In this document: in pieces, positions 34,211 through 42,174 of the stretch
Numbering within the stretch: the first letter of the stretch is position 1
Layout of the letters: the number at the start of each line of letters is the position of its first letter
From: Rhodopseudomonas sp. AAP120
Lineage (GTDB): Bacteria > Pseudomonadota > Alphaproteobacteria > Rhizobiales > Xanthobacteraceae
DNA: 47,053 nt
Reading direction: 5' to 3'
Assembly (NCBI RefSeq): GCF_001295845.1
Contig: NZ_LJIC01000215.1
Span: 1-47,053, forward strand
Position numbers and translations under genes: made by a program
The notes under the pieces: model-generated
The model's database searches: none
What the model was told of the DNA's origin: nothing
What the model saw: the letters and a program-made list of their open reading frames with translations, nothing else

Positions 34211-34240
34211 GCGAAGGGCCTCCTCTGTTTGTCGTTATGA

Positions 34241-35464
34241 TCAGCCGCGCAGCGTCGCCGGCACGGCGGCCATCAGGCTGGCGGTGGCGATATTGGCGAG
34301 GATGCGATCGTTGTTGATCATCAGCGGCGCCGACAGCACGTCGCGCAGATGCCGGCCGATGGTGAAGTCGCCGTCGTTGCGATAGCCCGACAGGCCGCAG
34401 GCCCGCATCGCGCTCATCACCGTCTCGACCGCGAGCTCCGAGGCTTCGACCTTGAGCAGGTTGATGCCCGACTGGAAGTCCAGCGCGCCGAGCGCGCGCT
34501 CGTCGAATTCGGCCGCCGTGTAGGCGTCGAGATTGGCGGTGATCAGCGCGCGCAGCTTGATCAGCGAGCGCTTCGCCGCGTTGTAGTGCGCCGCCCCCGG
34601 CGGCAGCTGCCCGCCGGCGCCGCGCGCCGCCTTGCGGATGAAGGCCTGCGCGCGCTCGACCGAGGCGGCAGCGATGCCGGCCCACGCCGAGGACCACGAC
34701 AGATGCGCCACCGGCGTCATCGTCTGAGCGTGAATGCGATCATACGGCTCGGCGAACACCTGCGCGGCGACGCCGTTGGCCTTCAGCTCGAAGCCGCGGC
34801 TGCAGGTGCCGCGCATGCCGAGCGTCTCCCAGCCCAGCGTCGGCCGCAGCGTGTAGTCTTCCTTGGTGAACACCACCAGCACCTGGTCGGAGGCAGCTGC
34901 GTCGTTGGCGCGGCGCGCGATGGTCATCACGCCATCGGCCTCGGCGCCGTAGGAAATCACAGTGGCGTCACGGACCAGCGAGACGGCTTCGGCGGTGACC
35001 TCGATCGCCGCGGCGCTGGCGCGGATGTTGCCGCCGTTGTTGCCTTCGGTCGTGGACGACGCAAGCAGCAGTTGCTCGTCGGCGATCCGCCGCATCAGGC
35101 GTTCGTGCCACGCGCTGCCGCGGCCGTGGCGGACCAGGCACGCCACCTTGGTCTGGTGCATGGCCACGATCATCGCGGTCGAGGCGCAGGCGCGGCCGAG
35201 CGCGTAGCACATCTCGGTGACGTCGTGGATCGTGGCGCTCTCGCCGCCGAATTCGGCCGGAATCTGCGCGCCGAGCAGGCCGTGTTCACGCGCCGCGTGG
35301 ATCGCCGCGCGTGGAAACCGCGAGTCCCGGTCGACGCTGTCGGCCTCGGCGGCCGCGATCGCCGCCACCTGTGCCACGCGTTGCGACAATGGGACAGTCG
35401 CGTGCCGGAACGGAACGGTCGAGGACGTGAGGTCGCGGGCCGTGCTGTCAGTCATCATCGCCAT
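34241..35464 (-). CDS. Acyl-CoA dehydrogenase-like flavoprotein
   Basis: A 407-residue flavoenzyme of the acyl-CoA dehydrogenase superfamily. It has the N-terminal helical domain, the middle beta domain (S-S-T-T-E-G-N-N-G-G-N near 123-133, L-G-W-E-T-L-G-M-R-G-T) and the C-terminal helices ending L-M-I-N-N-D-R-I-L-A-N-I-A. The usual catalytic Glu near the C-terminus (as in Y-E-G-T-x-E) is not evident. Its gene is in one operon with the amino acid:[carrier protein] ligase, so an aminoacyl-thioester on the carrier protein is a likely substrate, as for the prolyl-carrier oxidases of pyrrole pathways. ATG at 35464 is chosen with AGGGAG ten bases upstream; a longer start at 35506 lacks support. Confidence 0.87.
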   Translation of the reverse strand: MAMMTDSTARDLTSSTVPFRHATVPLSQRVAQVAAIAAAEADSVDRDSRFPRAAIHAAREHGLLGAQIPAEFGGESATIHDVTEMCYALGRACASTAMIVAMHQTKVACLVRHGRGSAWHERLMRRIADEQLLLASSTTEGNNGGNIRASAAAIEVTAEAVSLVRDATVISYGAEADGVMTIARRANDAAASDQVLVVFTKEDYTLRPTLGWETLGMRGTCSRGFELKANGVAAQVFAEPYDRIHAQTMTPVAHLSWSSAWAGIAAASVERAQAFIRKAARGAGGQLPPGAAHYNAAKRSLIKLRALITANLDAYTAAEFDERALGALDFQSGINLLKVEASELAVETVMSAMRACGLSGYRNDGDFTIGRHLRDVLSAPLMINNDRILANIATASLMAAVPATLRG

Positions 35465-35587
35465 GGCGTCGAGTCTCCCTTGAGACGGCGTGCACATCCT
35501 GATCATGCGGTGCTACGCGTGCCGACGCGGAATGCCGCCGGCGATTGCGACCGGAACGCTAGGAGCGCGGCGGCGATGCGTCGAGAT

Positions 35588-35613
35588 GATTCAAAGTGAA
35601 TCAATTTGGATTC
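35588..35613. promoter_or_regulatory. Three-half-site candidate operator
   Basis: GATTC, AAAGT, GAATC, AATTTG, GATTC: alternating inverted half-sites five and six bases apart. TGAATCAATTTG within it is identical to 26887-26898. It lies about 125 bases before the dehydrogenase ATG and 200 before the carrier protein ATG, so it could serve both. Confidence 0.45.
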
Positions 35614-35713
35614 GAAAGCGACGGTTAATCGCCGCTTGCGGCGTTCGGCGAAATCCGGGGGAATCCCGTTAGCGTTAAAATCGAAACGGCGGCTGCGGAC
35701 AAACTGCACAATT

Positions 35714-35724
35714 GTTTTCGAAAA
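35714..35724. promoter_or_regulatory. GTTTTCGAAAA motif
   Basis: Contains the perfect 10-base palindrome TTTTCGAAAA (35715-35724). Its GTTTTCGAAA part is shared, in the opposite orientation, with the palindrome at 26829-26843. About 90 bases before the carrier protein start. Confidence 0.35.
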
Positions 35725-35811
35725 GTTTCTGCGATTACATCGCCTGCAATCGACAGCGCGTCCGAGCGGGATCTACACCGGCCGCGCCAGTGCAATCAGA
35801 CGGAGGATGCC

Positions 35812-36081
35812 ATGCAGCCGGGCACGGACACGGTCCGCAACACGTTGCTCGAACTGGTCGGATCGATGCTGAAGCAAAGCGCGACGCCGGGCGCACTTCG
35901 TCCTGATACACGACTGGCCGATGCCGGCTTGACCTCGATGGAGATGGTCAACCTGATGCTCGGCGTCGAGGCCGCGTTCGATTTCACCCTGCCGCAATCC
36001 GAGATCACCCCCGAGAATTTCACCTCGGTCGAAACCATCGAATGCATGGTGCTGCGTCGCCTGCAGATGCAGGCGGCGTGA
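35812..36081 (+). CDS. Aminoacyl carrier protein
   Basis: An 89-residue free-standing carrier protein with the phosphopantetheine serine S42 in D-A-G-L-T-S-M-E-M-V-N-L-M-L. The sequence context (L-T-S-M rather than D-S-L) and its position next to the aaRS-like ligase match the small carrier proteins that receive glycine or alanine in Bradyrhizobium. It is the presumed partner of the ligase at 33275. GGAGG precedes the ATG. A cupin gene follows after 58 bases on the same strand. It is clearly distinct from the ACP at 30770, so the cluster keeps two carriers for two kinds of cargo. Confidence 0.9.
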   Translation: MQPGTDTVRNTLLELVGSMLKQSATPGALRPDTRLADAGLTSMEMVNLMLGVEAAFDFTLPQSEITPENFTSVETIECMVLRRLQMQAA

Positions 36082-36139
36082 TCTTTCGAGCACGTCCCTA
36101 CTCTCAACAGTTTCCGTAGCACATCCCAGGAGTCGCCCG

Positions 36140-36595
36140 ATGACCGCCAATCTGATCCTCACCGCGAAAACCGATGTCGAACTGAAGCCGGCGCCGATCG
36201 AGCCGTCGTGGATCCTCGAAGGCAACCCGGTGGCGACCAACTGCACGCTGTCGCGCAGCGCAGACGGCATGGCCTCGACGATCATCTGGCAGTGCACCGA
36301 GGGCAAGTTCGAGTGGCACTACGACATCGACGAGACCATCTGCATTCTCGAAGGCTCGGTGGTGATCGAGAGCGAAGGCATGCCGGCGAAGCGCTACGGG
36401 CCCGGCGACGTGATCTTCTTCAAGGACGGCGCCAGCGCGCGCTGGCATGTCGAAGGCCACATCCGCAAGATCGCGTTCTGCCGCCGCACCCAGCCGAAGC
36501 TGTTCGGCCTCGCCATCCGCGTCTACGCCAAGCTGCGCTCGCTGCTGATGCCCTCGAGCCAGCGCCCGGTGACGTCGCTACTCGGCGCCAACTAA
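36140..36595 (+). CDS. Cupin-domain protein (Cupin_3/DUF861-like)
   Basis: A 151-residue small cupin. The barrel core contains F-E-W-H-Y-D-I-D-E-T-I-C-I-L-E-G-S-V-V-I (about 58-77) and G-P-G-D-V-I-F-F-K-D-G (about 88-98). H61 and E66 are candidate metal ligands, and H105 in W-H-V may be the third, so metal binding is plausible. The family includes ureidoglycine aminohydrolase-like proteins and many with no known substrate. The C-terminus adds a basic helix (I-R-V-Y-A-K-L-R-S-L-L) not typical of a bare cupin. AGGAG lies before the ATG. As the last gene of the cluster, it may tailor or bind the product. Confidence 0.82.
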   Translation: MTANLILTAKTDVELKPAPIEPSWILEGNPVATNCTLSRSADGMASTIIWQCTEGKFEWHYDIDETICILEGSVVIESEGMPAKRYGPGDVIFFKDGASARWHVEGHIRKIAFCRRTQPKLFGLAIRVYAKLRSLLMPSSQRPVTSLLGAN

Positions 36596-36634
36596 GCATC
36601 TCCAGTCCCCGGACGCGGCACCATAGCATTCCGC

Positions 36635-37212
36635 CGTGCTCCGTGCGCAGCGCAGTGCGCCGCTCTTGCGGCGTAATGCGCTGCAGATCCGGGGTCCCGG
36701 TTCGTAGGCGACCGCGAATCAACAACTAACCGGGGTCCCGGATCAGCGGCGCAGCGCTGCGCGCTCCGCCTTGTCCGGGACACGGGGCGTCTGCGCGTGG
36801 TCGACTGACGCATTCTGATAGCATCCCGGCTCAATACTCCCCCGACGTGCCCCGGACGCTGCGCAGCACGCCGCACTTCGCGGCGTGGTGCGCCGCAGAT
36901 CCGGGGCCCCGGTTTCTCGAGGCCGCCGCAAAGAAAGTCACCGGGGTCCCGGATCTGCGGCGCAGCGGTTCGCGCTCCGCCTTGTCCGGGACACGGGGCG
37001 GCTACGCGTGGGCGACTGACGCATTCTGATAGCATCCCGGCTCACACTCCCCCCACGTGCCCCGGACGCTGCGCAGTGCGCCGCTCTTGCGGCGTGGTGC
37101 GCTGCAGATCCGGGGCCCCGGTTTCTCGGGCGCCATCAAGAGAGAAAGTCACCGGGCTCGCGGATCGGCGGCGCAGCGCTGCGCGCTCCGCCTTGTCCGG
37201 GACACGGGGCCG
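36635..37212. repeat. Three tandem ~210-bp palindromic repeats
   Basis: Copies start at about 36635, 36846 and 37056, with a period of 210-211 bases; the third is slightly truncated. Each copy is itself an imperfect inverted repeat: the left arm has CGTGCCCCGGACGCTGCGCAG and GCAGATCCGGGG, the right arm CCCGGATC(T)GCGGCGCAGC and CTTGTCCGGGACACGGGG. The spacer CATTCTGATAGCATCCCGG links copies 1-2 and 2-3. The sequence style matches extragenic palindromes of Bradyrhizobiaceae, but a tandem triplication is unusual. Confidence 0.85.
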
Positions 37213-37272
37213 GTCTGCTATCTCCGATCGGCTCCAAAGACATTTTCTGTCGTTTCGCAGCCGCTCCCGATA

Positions 37273-37286
37273 TTGATTTGTCGCAA
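37273..37286 (+). promoter_or_regulatory. FixK/FNR-like box
   Basis: TTGATTTGTCGCAA fits the rhizobial FixK consensus TTG(A/C)-N6-(T/G)CAA. It lies 65 bases before the DUF2478 start codon, a possible activation position for oxygen-limited growth. A single match to a short consensus, so only moderate confidence. Confidence 0.5.
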
Positions 37287-37351
37287 AGCCGGCCGGAGCC
37301 GATTCTGGCATTTCATCATGCGAAAGTCTTATTGGAGCTTGCGGGACAGCG

Positions 37352-37936
37352 ATGGGGTACAATCTCGGCCGGACCGGCAGACCTTCGATTCTCGCCTTGG
37401 TCTATTCGGATGGCGCCGCCGCGTGCCGCATGATTTCCGAGCTCGGCTACCGGCTGCGCGACACCGGTGTCGCCGTCGCCGGGATCGTAGCCTATCACGC
37501 CACCCGTGACGGCACCCCGCGCTGCGACATGGAGATCGAGGAACTGACCTCGCGGATCATCCTGCAACTCGCCGACGATCAGTCGCCGCAGCCGGCCGGC
37601 TGCCGGGTCGATCCGGCCGCCATGCAGGACGCCGCCGCGCTGATCAGCGCCGCGTTTCAGAAATGCCCCGAACTGCTGATCGTCAACAAATTCGGCCAGC
37701 TGGAGGCCGACGGCGGCGGCCTCGCCGACGTGATCACCGAGGCGGTGGATCTCGGCATTCCGGTGATGGTCGGCGTGCCGGAACGCCACATCGCGCGCTG
37801 GCGCGAACTCACCGGCGGCCTCGCCGACGAGGCGATGATCGACTCGCCCCGCGTCCAGCAATGGCTCGCCCGCCGCGGCCTCATCCCGCAGCGCGTCCGC
37901 GCCGGCGCCGAGACGGTGCTGAACTCGGCGGCGTGA
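37352..37936 (+). CDS. DUF2478 protein
   Basis: A 194-residue soluble protein of the DUF2478 family, found in alphaproteobacteria and often close to nitrogenase or molybdenum-related genes. It begins with I-L-A-L-V-Y-S-D-G-A-A-A (about residues 13-24), which resembles a degenerate nucleotide-binding loop; then L-R-D-T-G-V-A-V-A-G-I-V-A-Y and the acidic P-E-L-L-I-V-N-K-F-G-Q-L-E-A-D-G near 115-130 follow, which is reminiscent of P-loop NTPase-like partner folds. Function unknown. A FixK-like box upstream suggests expression under low oxygen, in line with the nitrogen-fixation genes next door. Confidence 0.85.
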   Translation: MGYNLGRTGRPSILALVYSDGAAACRMISELGYRLRDTGVAVAGIVAYHATRDGTPRCDMEIEELTSRIILQLADDQSPQPAGCRVDPAAMQDAAALISAAFQKCPELLIVNKFGQLEADGGGLADVITEAVDLGIPVMVGVPERHIARWRELTGGLADEAMIDSPRVQQWLARRGLIPQRVRAGAETVLNSAA

Positions 37937-38034
37937 GCGCCGCGCGTCTGAGCGCGTCGTGGGCTGCGAACCTTGAGCAGCTTTGCCTCTGAGTAATTCG
38001 GAGCTGGCGAGTTGAAGCTCTCGCCGAGAGCACG

Positions 38035-38137
38035 ACCTCATGGTGAGGAGGCGCGAAGCGCCGTCTCGAACCATGGCCACGCGGGCGTGTCCCATCCTTC
38101 GAGACGCCCGGCTTCGCCGGGCTCCTCAGGATGAGGT
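38035..38137. repeat. Extragenic palindromic repeat
   Basis: Starts CCTCATGGTGAGGAGGCGC and ends CTCCTCAGGATGAGG, with GCCCGGCTTCGCCGGGC hairpin and TCTCGAA/TTCGAGA inverted pairs. It is the reverse complement of the element at 42252-42360 and related to the degraded copy at 5098-5200. Confidence 0.8.
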
Positions 38138-38271
38138 CAGTGCCCGAGGAAAGGCAGCATCGCGACGATCGAGCGATGAGGCGCTGCAAGTATCCGCACT
38201 CACTCCGCCGGAGCACTTAATTTGTACGGTTACTCCGTCCAGCCCCTTACTCCGTCTTCGTCCTCTCCCCG

Positions 38272-38360
38272 GTCATGGCCGTGCTCGTCGCGGCCATCCA
38301 CGCCTTGCCGCGCATCAACGCCCGAGACGTGGATGCCCGGGACAAGCCCGGGCATGACGA
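38272..38360. repeat. Extragenic palindromic repeat
   Basis: Same plan as the element at 24258-24351: a GGTCATGGCC end, CCATCCACGCC linker and ATGCCCGGG, five bases, CCCGGGCAT hairpin at the right. It lies just behind the fixX stop and could end the fixABCX transcript. Confidence 0.75.
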
Positions 38361-38383
38361 ACGCTTTGATTGTGAAACAGTAA

Positions 38384-38680
38384 CTACCCGAACTTGAACA
38401 GCACGCCGTAGCCGCCGCGGGGGTAGCTCCATTCGATGTCGCCGCCGCCTTCGGCGATCACCCGGCAGGTGCCGCATTCGACGCAGCCGTCGGGCGTCAC
38501 TTCGACCTGGCCGTTGCTGTTGAGCTCGTAGCAATGCGCCGGGCAGACTTTCAGCAGCGCGAGCAATTGCGGCGACGGCTTGGTGTGCGGCTTCACCTTG
38601 ATGTGGGCGTTGCCGACGTCGACCAGATAGCGGTTCTGGAACAGCTTGTCTTCGACCCGAATGGGGGCTTCCGTGGACAT
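38384..38680 (-). CDS. fixX: FixX ferredoxin-like protein
   Basis: A 98-residue ferredoxin-like subunit of the electron-bifurcating FixABCX complex at the membrane, which oxidises NADH, reduces quinone, and passes low-potential electrons to ferredoxin/flavodoxin for nitrogenase. The cluster ligands are visible as C66-x2-C69-x2-C72 with C46-P earlier, giving one [4Fe-4S] site; the lone C50 is extra. The end [13 protein letters not shown] is characteristic of FixX. It starts 38 bases after fixC, with GGAGAGG before the ATG. Last gene of the fixABCX operon. Confidence 0.95.
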   Translation of the reverse strand: MSTEAPIRVEDKLFQNRYLVDVGNAHIKVKPHTKPSPQLLALLKVCPAHCYELNSNGQVEVTPDGCVECGTCRVIAEGGGDIEWSYPRGGYGVLFKFG

Positions 38681-38718
38681 GATTGGCCTCTCCGATTCTG
38701 ATTTCAGCTACACCGCGC

Positions 38719-40026
38719 TCAGCGCCACGCCCGCGCGAAGCGGAACGCGTCGCCGAACAACCCGCCCCACGACCGCGCCGAGACGAACGACTTGATCGTG
38801 GTCTTTTCCTTCTCGATCTTCGGCGTGCCGTCGACCCGCACGAAGTTCTGCAGCGCCTTGTTGATCAGCTGCGGATAGGTCAGGAAGAAGTTCTGCGACT
38901 GGATGTGCAGCAGCCCCGGCATGTCCTTGTACTTCTTCAGATCCTTGATGACGAAAGAGTCGTCCAGCATGGTCTTGTACAGCGCGAGGTTCTGCTTGGT
39001 CATCGGATCCTTGCGCGACTTGACCTGGAAGATCGCCTCGCCGGCGATCCGGCCCGACGTCATCGCCAGGTTCGAGCCCTCGCGGTGCAGCGCGTTGTTG
39101 AGCTGCGCGGCGTCGCCGACCACGACCCAGCCGTCGCCATAGAGCTGCGGGATGGCGTTGTAACCGCCTTCCGGGATCAGGTGCCCGGCATATTCCTTGA
39201 CTTCCGAGCCCTCGATCAGCGGCGCAATCGACGGGTGCTTCTTGAAGCGGTCGAGCAGATCGTAGGGAGTCTCGCCGCTCTTCTGGAAGTCGGCGACCAG
39301 ACAGCCGATGCCGATCGAGATCGACTCCTTGTTGGTGTAGAGGAAGCCCATCCCGGTCATGCCGGCCGAGATCGTGCCGGCGGCCTCGATCACCACGCCC
39401 TCGTCGCCCTTCAGGTTGAAGCGCGCCTCGATGGTCTCGCGCGGCAGGAAGTGCATCTCCTTCACCGCCAGCGCGACATTGTCCGGCGTCGGCCGCTCGC
39501 GCAGCTCGGCCTTGGTGCCGAGCAGGCCGTTGACGCCCTCGGCCAGCACCACGACGTCGGCGTGGACCTCGCCGCCGTCACGGTCGGTGAGCACGCCGAT
39601 CACCTTGCCGTAGGCGTCCTTGACCAATTCTTTCACCGTGGTCTCGCACAGCACCACGGCGCCGGCTTCCTGCGCCCGGCTCGACAGCCATTTGTCGAAC
39701 TGCGCGCGGATGATGGTGTAGCGGTTCGGCTTCTCTTCGTTGAAGTCGTCGGAGCGATGATGCAGGCCGGTGTGCGACTTGCCGTCCATCATCCAGAACC
39801 GCTGCTCGACGAGGTGGCGCTCCAGCGGCGCGTCCTCGCGGAAGTCAGGGACCAGCTTCTCCAGCATGTCGGCGTAGAGAATCGCGCCCTGCACGTTCTT
39901 CGAGCCGGGATATTCGCCGCGCTCGATCTGCAGCACCTTCAGGCCGCGCTTGGCCATGGTCAGCGCCGCGGCGTTGCCGGCCATGCCGGCGCCGACCACG
40001 ATGGCGTCGAAACGTTCTTCGATCAT
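38719..40026 (-). CDS. fixC: FixC flavoprotein, electron-transfer to quinone
   Basis: A 435-residue FAD protein related to ETF-ubiquinone oxidoreductase, the quinone-reducing subunit of FixABCX. The FAD-binding motif [14 protein letters not shown] (about 9-22) opens the protein; the second FAD motif G-D-A-A-Q-L-N near 315-321 and the family region [15 protein letters not shown] are present. It ends in R-A-W-R without the ferredoxin domain of ETF-QO, which FixX supplies. It follows fixB by 12 bases, with AGGAGG before the ATG. Confidence 0.95.
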   Translation of the reverse strand: MIEERFDAIVVGAGMAGNAAALTMAKRGLKVLQIERGEYPGSKNVQGAILYADMLEKLVPDFREDAPLERHLVEQRFWMMDGKSHTGLHHRSDDFNEEKPNRYTIIRAQFDKWLSSRAQEAGAVVLCETTVKELVKDAYGKVIGVLTDRDGGEVHADVVVLAEGVNGLLGTKAELRERPTPDNVALAVKEMHFLPRETIEARFNLKGDEGVVIEAAGTISAGMTGMGFLYTNKESISIGIGCLVADFQKSGETPYDLLDRFKKHPSIAPLIEGSEVKEYAGHLIPEGGYNAIPQLYGDGWVVVGDAAQLNNALHREGSNLAMTSGRIAGEAIFQVKSRKDPMTKQNLALYKTMLDDSFVIKDLKKYKDMPGLLHIQSQNFFLTYPQLINKALQNFVRVDGTPKIEKEKTTIKSFVSARSWGGLFGDAFRFARAWR

Positions 40027-40038
40027 GGCAGCCTCCTG

Positions 40039-41145
40039 TTAGCTCGCGATCCGGTCGCGGGTGTGCGCAGACAGCCGCTTGCGGAACGCTTCGGTCAGCG
40101 CCGGCAGCAGCCGGATCGCATCGGTGACGAGAGCGAGATGGGCGAAGTCGAAGATCGGCGCGTTCTTGTCGGTGTTGATCGCGACGATCAGATCCGAGCC
40201 GTCGACGCCGACGCGGTGCTGGATCGCGCCGGAGATGCCGGCCGCGATGTACAGCTTCGGCCGGATGGTCTTGCCGGTCTGGCCGATCTGGCGATCGGCC
40301 GAGACCCACCCCTTCTGCACCAGCGGCCGCGAGCAGCCATATTCGGCGCCGAGCACGCCGGCGAGCTGACGGACCAGCTGGAAGTTTTCCGGCGAGTTGA
40401 GGCCGAGGCCGCCGGCCACCACGATGTCGGCATAAGCGAGGTTCGAGGTCGCCTTGTCGCGATCCGGCACGAAAGCCAGGATCTTGGTGACGATGTCGGC
40501 CTCGACCAGCCCGAGCGGAAATTCGATGACGCGGCCGACCGGCTTCTCGACCCGGTCGGGCATCGACATCACCCGCGGCCGCACCGTCGCCATCTGCGGC
40601 CGGAAGTTCAGCGTGTAGATCGTGCACAGCAGCGAGCCGCCAAAGGTCGGACGGGTCGCGGCGAGCGAATTGTCGCTGTCGACCTCGAGCTCGGTGCAGT
40701 CCGCGGTGAGGCCGGTGAGCAGCGTGGTCGCCACCGCGCCGGCGAGGTCGCGGCCGAGCGTGGTGGCGCCGAGCAGCAGGATCTCCGGCTTGTAGGTGTT
40801 GACCAGATCGGTCAGCGCCTTGGTGTAGGACTCGTTGCGATAATCGGTCAGCACGTCGTCGGCGCAGACATAAGCGAGGTCGGCACCGTAGCAGAACGAC
40901 TCCGCCACCGCGGCCTGGGTCGCCTCGCCCTTCGGGCCGATCACCACGGCGGCGAGCTGGACGCCGAGCTTGTCGGCGAGCCGGCGGCCGGAGCCCATCA
41001 GCTCCCACGACACCGGATGCACGTGGCCGCGCTCCTGCTCGATGAAGACCCAGACGTGCTTGTAGGCCTTGAAGTGCTCGGGCAGCTCCTTCTTGGCGGA
41101 GGCGCGTCCGGCGGGCTGCGGTGCAGGCTTGGCTGGCTGACTCAT
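40039..41145 (-). CDS. fixB: FixB, electron-transfer flavoprotein alpha-type subunit
   Basis: A 368-residue ETF-alpha homologue that, with FixA, carries the bifurcating FAD. The first ~30 residues are Pro/Ala/Lys-rich. The N-terminal domain begins H-V-W-V-F-I-E near 30-36. The C-terminal FAD domain is typical: [33 protein letters not shown] and [11 protein letters not shown]. Length is normal for FixB. It starts 25 bases after fixA ends, in the same operon; the ribosome site is weaker than for fixC. Confidence 0.95.
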   Translation of the reverse strand: MSQPAKPAPQPAGRASAKKELPEHFKAYKHVWVFIEQERGHVHPVSWELMGSGRRLADKLGVQLAAVVIGPKGEATQAAVAESFCYGADLAYVCADDVLTDYRNESYTKALTDLVNTYKPEILLLGATTLGRDLAGAVATTLLTGLTADCTELEVDSDNSLAATRPTFGGSLLCTIYTLNFRPQMATVRPRVMSMPDRVEKPVGRVIEFPLGLVEADIVTKILAFVPDRDKATSNLAYADIVVAGGLGLNSPENFQLVRQLAGVLGAEYGCSRPLVQKGWVSADRQIGQTGKTIRPKLYIAAGISGAIQHRVGVDGSDLIVAINTDKNAPIFDFAHLALVTDAIRLLPALTEAFRKRLSAHTRDRIAS

Positions 41146-41170
41146 CGGAACGGCTTTCTATTGAGAGGTG

Positions 41171-42016
41171 TCAGAACCCGCGGGCCAGCTCGAACATGTC
41201 GGCTTCGAGCTTGGGGCGGAGCTTGAAGATTTCGTCGATCAGCGCCTCGGCCGGCGGCTGGCCGGCGGCCTCGACGACCTTGGCCTTCTCGGCGCGCGGC
41301 GTCGGCGCAAACACGCGCTTCACCACGGTCGGCGAGCCGCGCAGGCCGCATTTCGAAATGTCCTCGACGCCGGCATCCTGCGCGCTCCACTTCACCACCT
41401 CGGCACGGGCGGCGTTCAGCGCGTTCTGCATCGAGCCGCGGCGCACCTGGTTGGTGCCTTCCAGCATGGTGATCAGGCACGGCAGATTGCTGCGCAGCAC
41501 CTGCACGCCGCCTTCGGAGCGCCGCTCGACCTCGATGGTGCGGCCGGCGAGATCCACCGACGACACCTTGGAGACGTAAGTGAGCTGCAGGAAGTCGAGC
41601 CGCTTGCAGATGCCCGGGCCGACCTGCGCGGTGTCGCCGTCGATGGTCTGCTTGCCGGTGAACACGATATCGGGCGCCCCGAAAGTCGCGCCGATCTTGC
41701 GGATCGCGGCGGCGAGCGCGTAGCTGGTCGCCAGCGTATCGGCGCCGGCGAAGAAGCGGTCGGTGAGCAGCACCGCGCGGTTGGCGCCGAAGGTCAGCGC
41801 CTTGCGCAAGGAGTCCTCGGCCGAGGGCGGCCCCATGGTCAGCACCGTGACCTCGCCGCCCAGCTGATCGCGCAGCCGCAGCGCCTCTTCGAGCGCGAAC
41901 AGATCATAGGGATTGATGATCGTCGGGACGCCCTGGCGCATGATCGTGTTGGTGACCGGATGCACGCGGATCTGCGCCGAGTCCGGGACCTGCTTGATAC
42001 AAACGACGATATGCAT
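41171..42016 (-). CDS. fixA: FixA, electron-transfer flavoprotein beta-type subunit
   Basis: A 281-residue ETF-beta homologue, first gene of fixABCX. It begins M-H-I-V-V-C-I-K-Q-V-P-D, the usual FixA start, then I-N-P-Y-D-L-F-A-L-E-E-A-L and G-K-Q-T-I-D-G-D-T-A-Q-V-G-P near 130-143, which is the nucleotide-binding signature of this subunit. The start at 42016 is chosen by homology; the 17 extra residues upstream fall on the promoter. A sigma-54 promoter lies about 36 bases before the ATG and an activator-type site about 155-170 bases before it, so NifA control is likely. Confidence 0.95.
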   Translation of the reverse strand: MHIVVCIKQVPDSAQIRVHPVTNTIMRQGVPTIINPYDLFALEEALRLRDQLGGEVTVLTMGPPSAEDSLRKALTFGANRAVLLTDRFFAGADTLATSYALAAAIRKIGATFGAPDIVFTGKQTIDGDTAQVGPGICKRLDFLQLTYVSKVSSVDLAGRTIEVERRSEGGVQVLRSNLPCLITMLEGTNQVRRGSMQNALNAARAEVVKWSAQDAGVEDISKCGLRGSPTVVKRVFAPTPRAEKAKVVEAAGQPPAEALIDEIFKLRPKLEADMFELARGF

Positions 42017-42051
42017 GATGTGCTCCGCACTAAGCTGACACCAAGCTATCA

Positions 42052-42066
42052 GCAAGGGCCGTACCA
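42052..42066 (-). promoter_or_regulatory. Sigma-54 promoter of fixABCX
   Basis: On the minus strand TGGTAC-N5-TTGC, matching the -24/-12 consensus TGGCAC-N5-TTGC with one mismatch (C to T). The -12 element is 36 bases before the fixA ATG. Confidence 0.8.
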
Positions 42067-42155
42067 ACTTCGCGCGCCGCGGGATTCATGCGGAAAAGCA
42101 AGGTGTTGGACGATCCGCGTCGCCTCGCCGGGCGATTTCGCCATGACGGCGATCC

Positions 42156-42174
42156 GACAAGTGTGACACTTGTC
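42156..42174. promoter_or_regulatory. Perfect palindrome upstream of fixA
   Basis: GACAAGTGT, one G, ACACTTGTC: 9-base perfect inverted repeat. It overlaps the first 4 bases of the NifA-type site that follows. Its symmetry fits a dimeric DNA-binding protein, but I cannot name the regulator. Confidence 0.45.

Larger units (their letters stand above)
35465..35811. other. Divergent regulatory region
   Basis: A 347-base gap between the dehydrogenase operon and the carrier-protein operon. It contains an AT-rich core (35588-35725) with both motifs that also occur in front of the acyl-CoA synthetase gene. No gene is supported within it. Confidence 0.6.
36596..37351. other. Gene-free region with tandem repeats and a FixK-like box
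   Basis: A 756-base stretch without a supported gene. Most of it is the three-copy 210-bp repeat; the last 140 bases before the DUF2478 gene are ordinary AT-richer promoter-like DNA with a FixK/FNR-type box. Open frames within the repeats are low-complexity and repeat from copy to copy, so I do not call them genes. Confidence 0.7.
37937..38383. other. Intergenic region behind fixX with two repeats
   Basis: A 447-base stretch between the convergent DUF2478 and fixX genes. Apart from the two palindromic repeats listed separately it shows no gene, and the rest (about 37937-38030 and 38140-38270) holds nothing recognisable. Confidence 0.7.

Noticed and set aside
36635..37212. CRISPR array
   Set aside because: The repeat unit is ~210 bases and is itself palindromic and conserved along its whole length; there are no short repeats with unique spacers and no cas genes.
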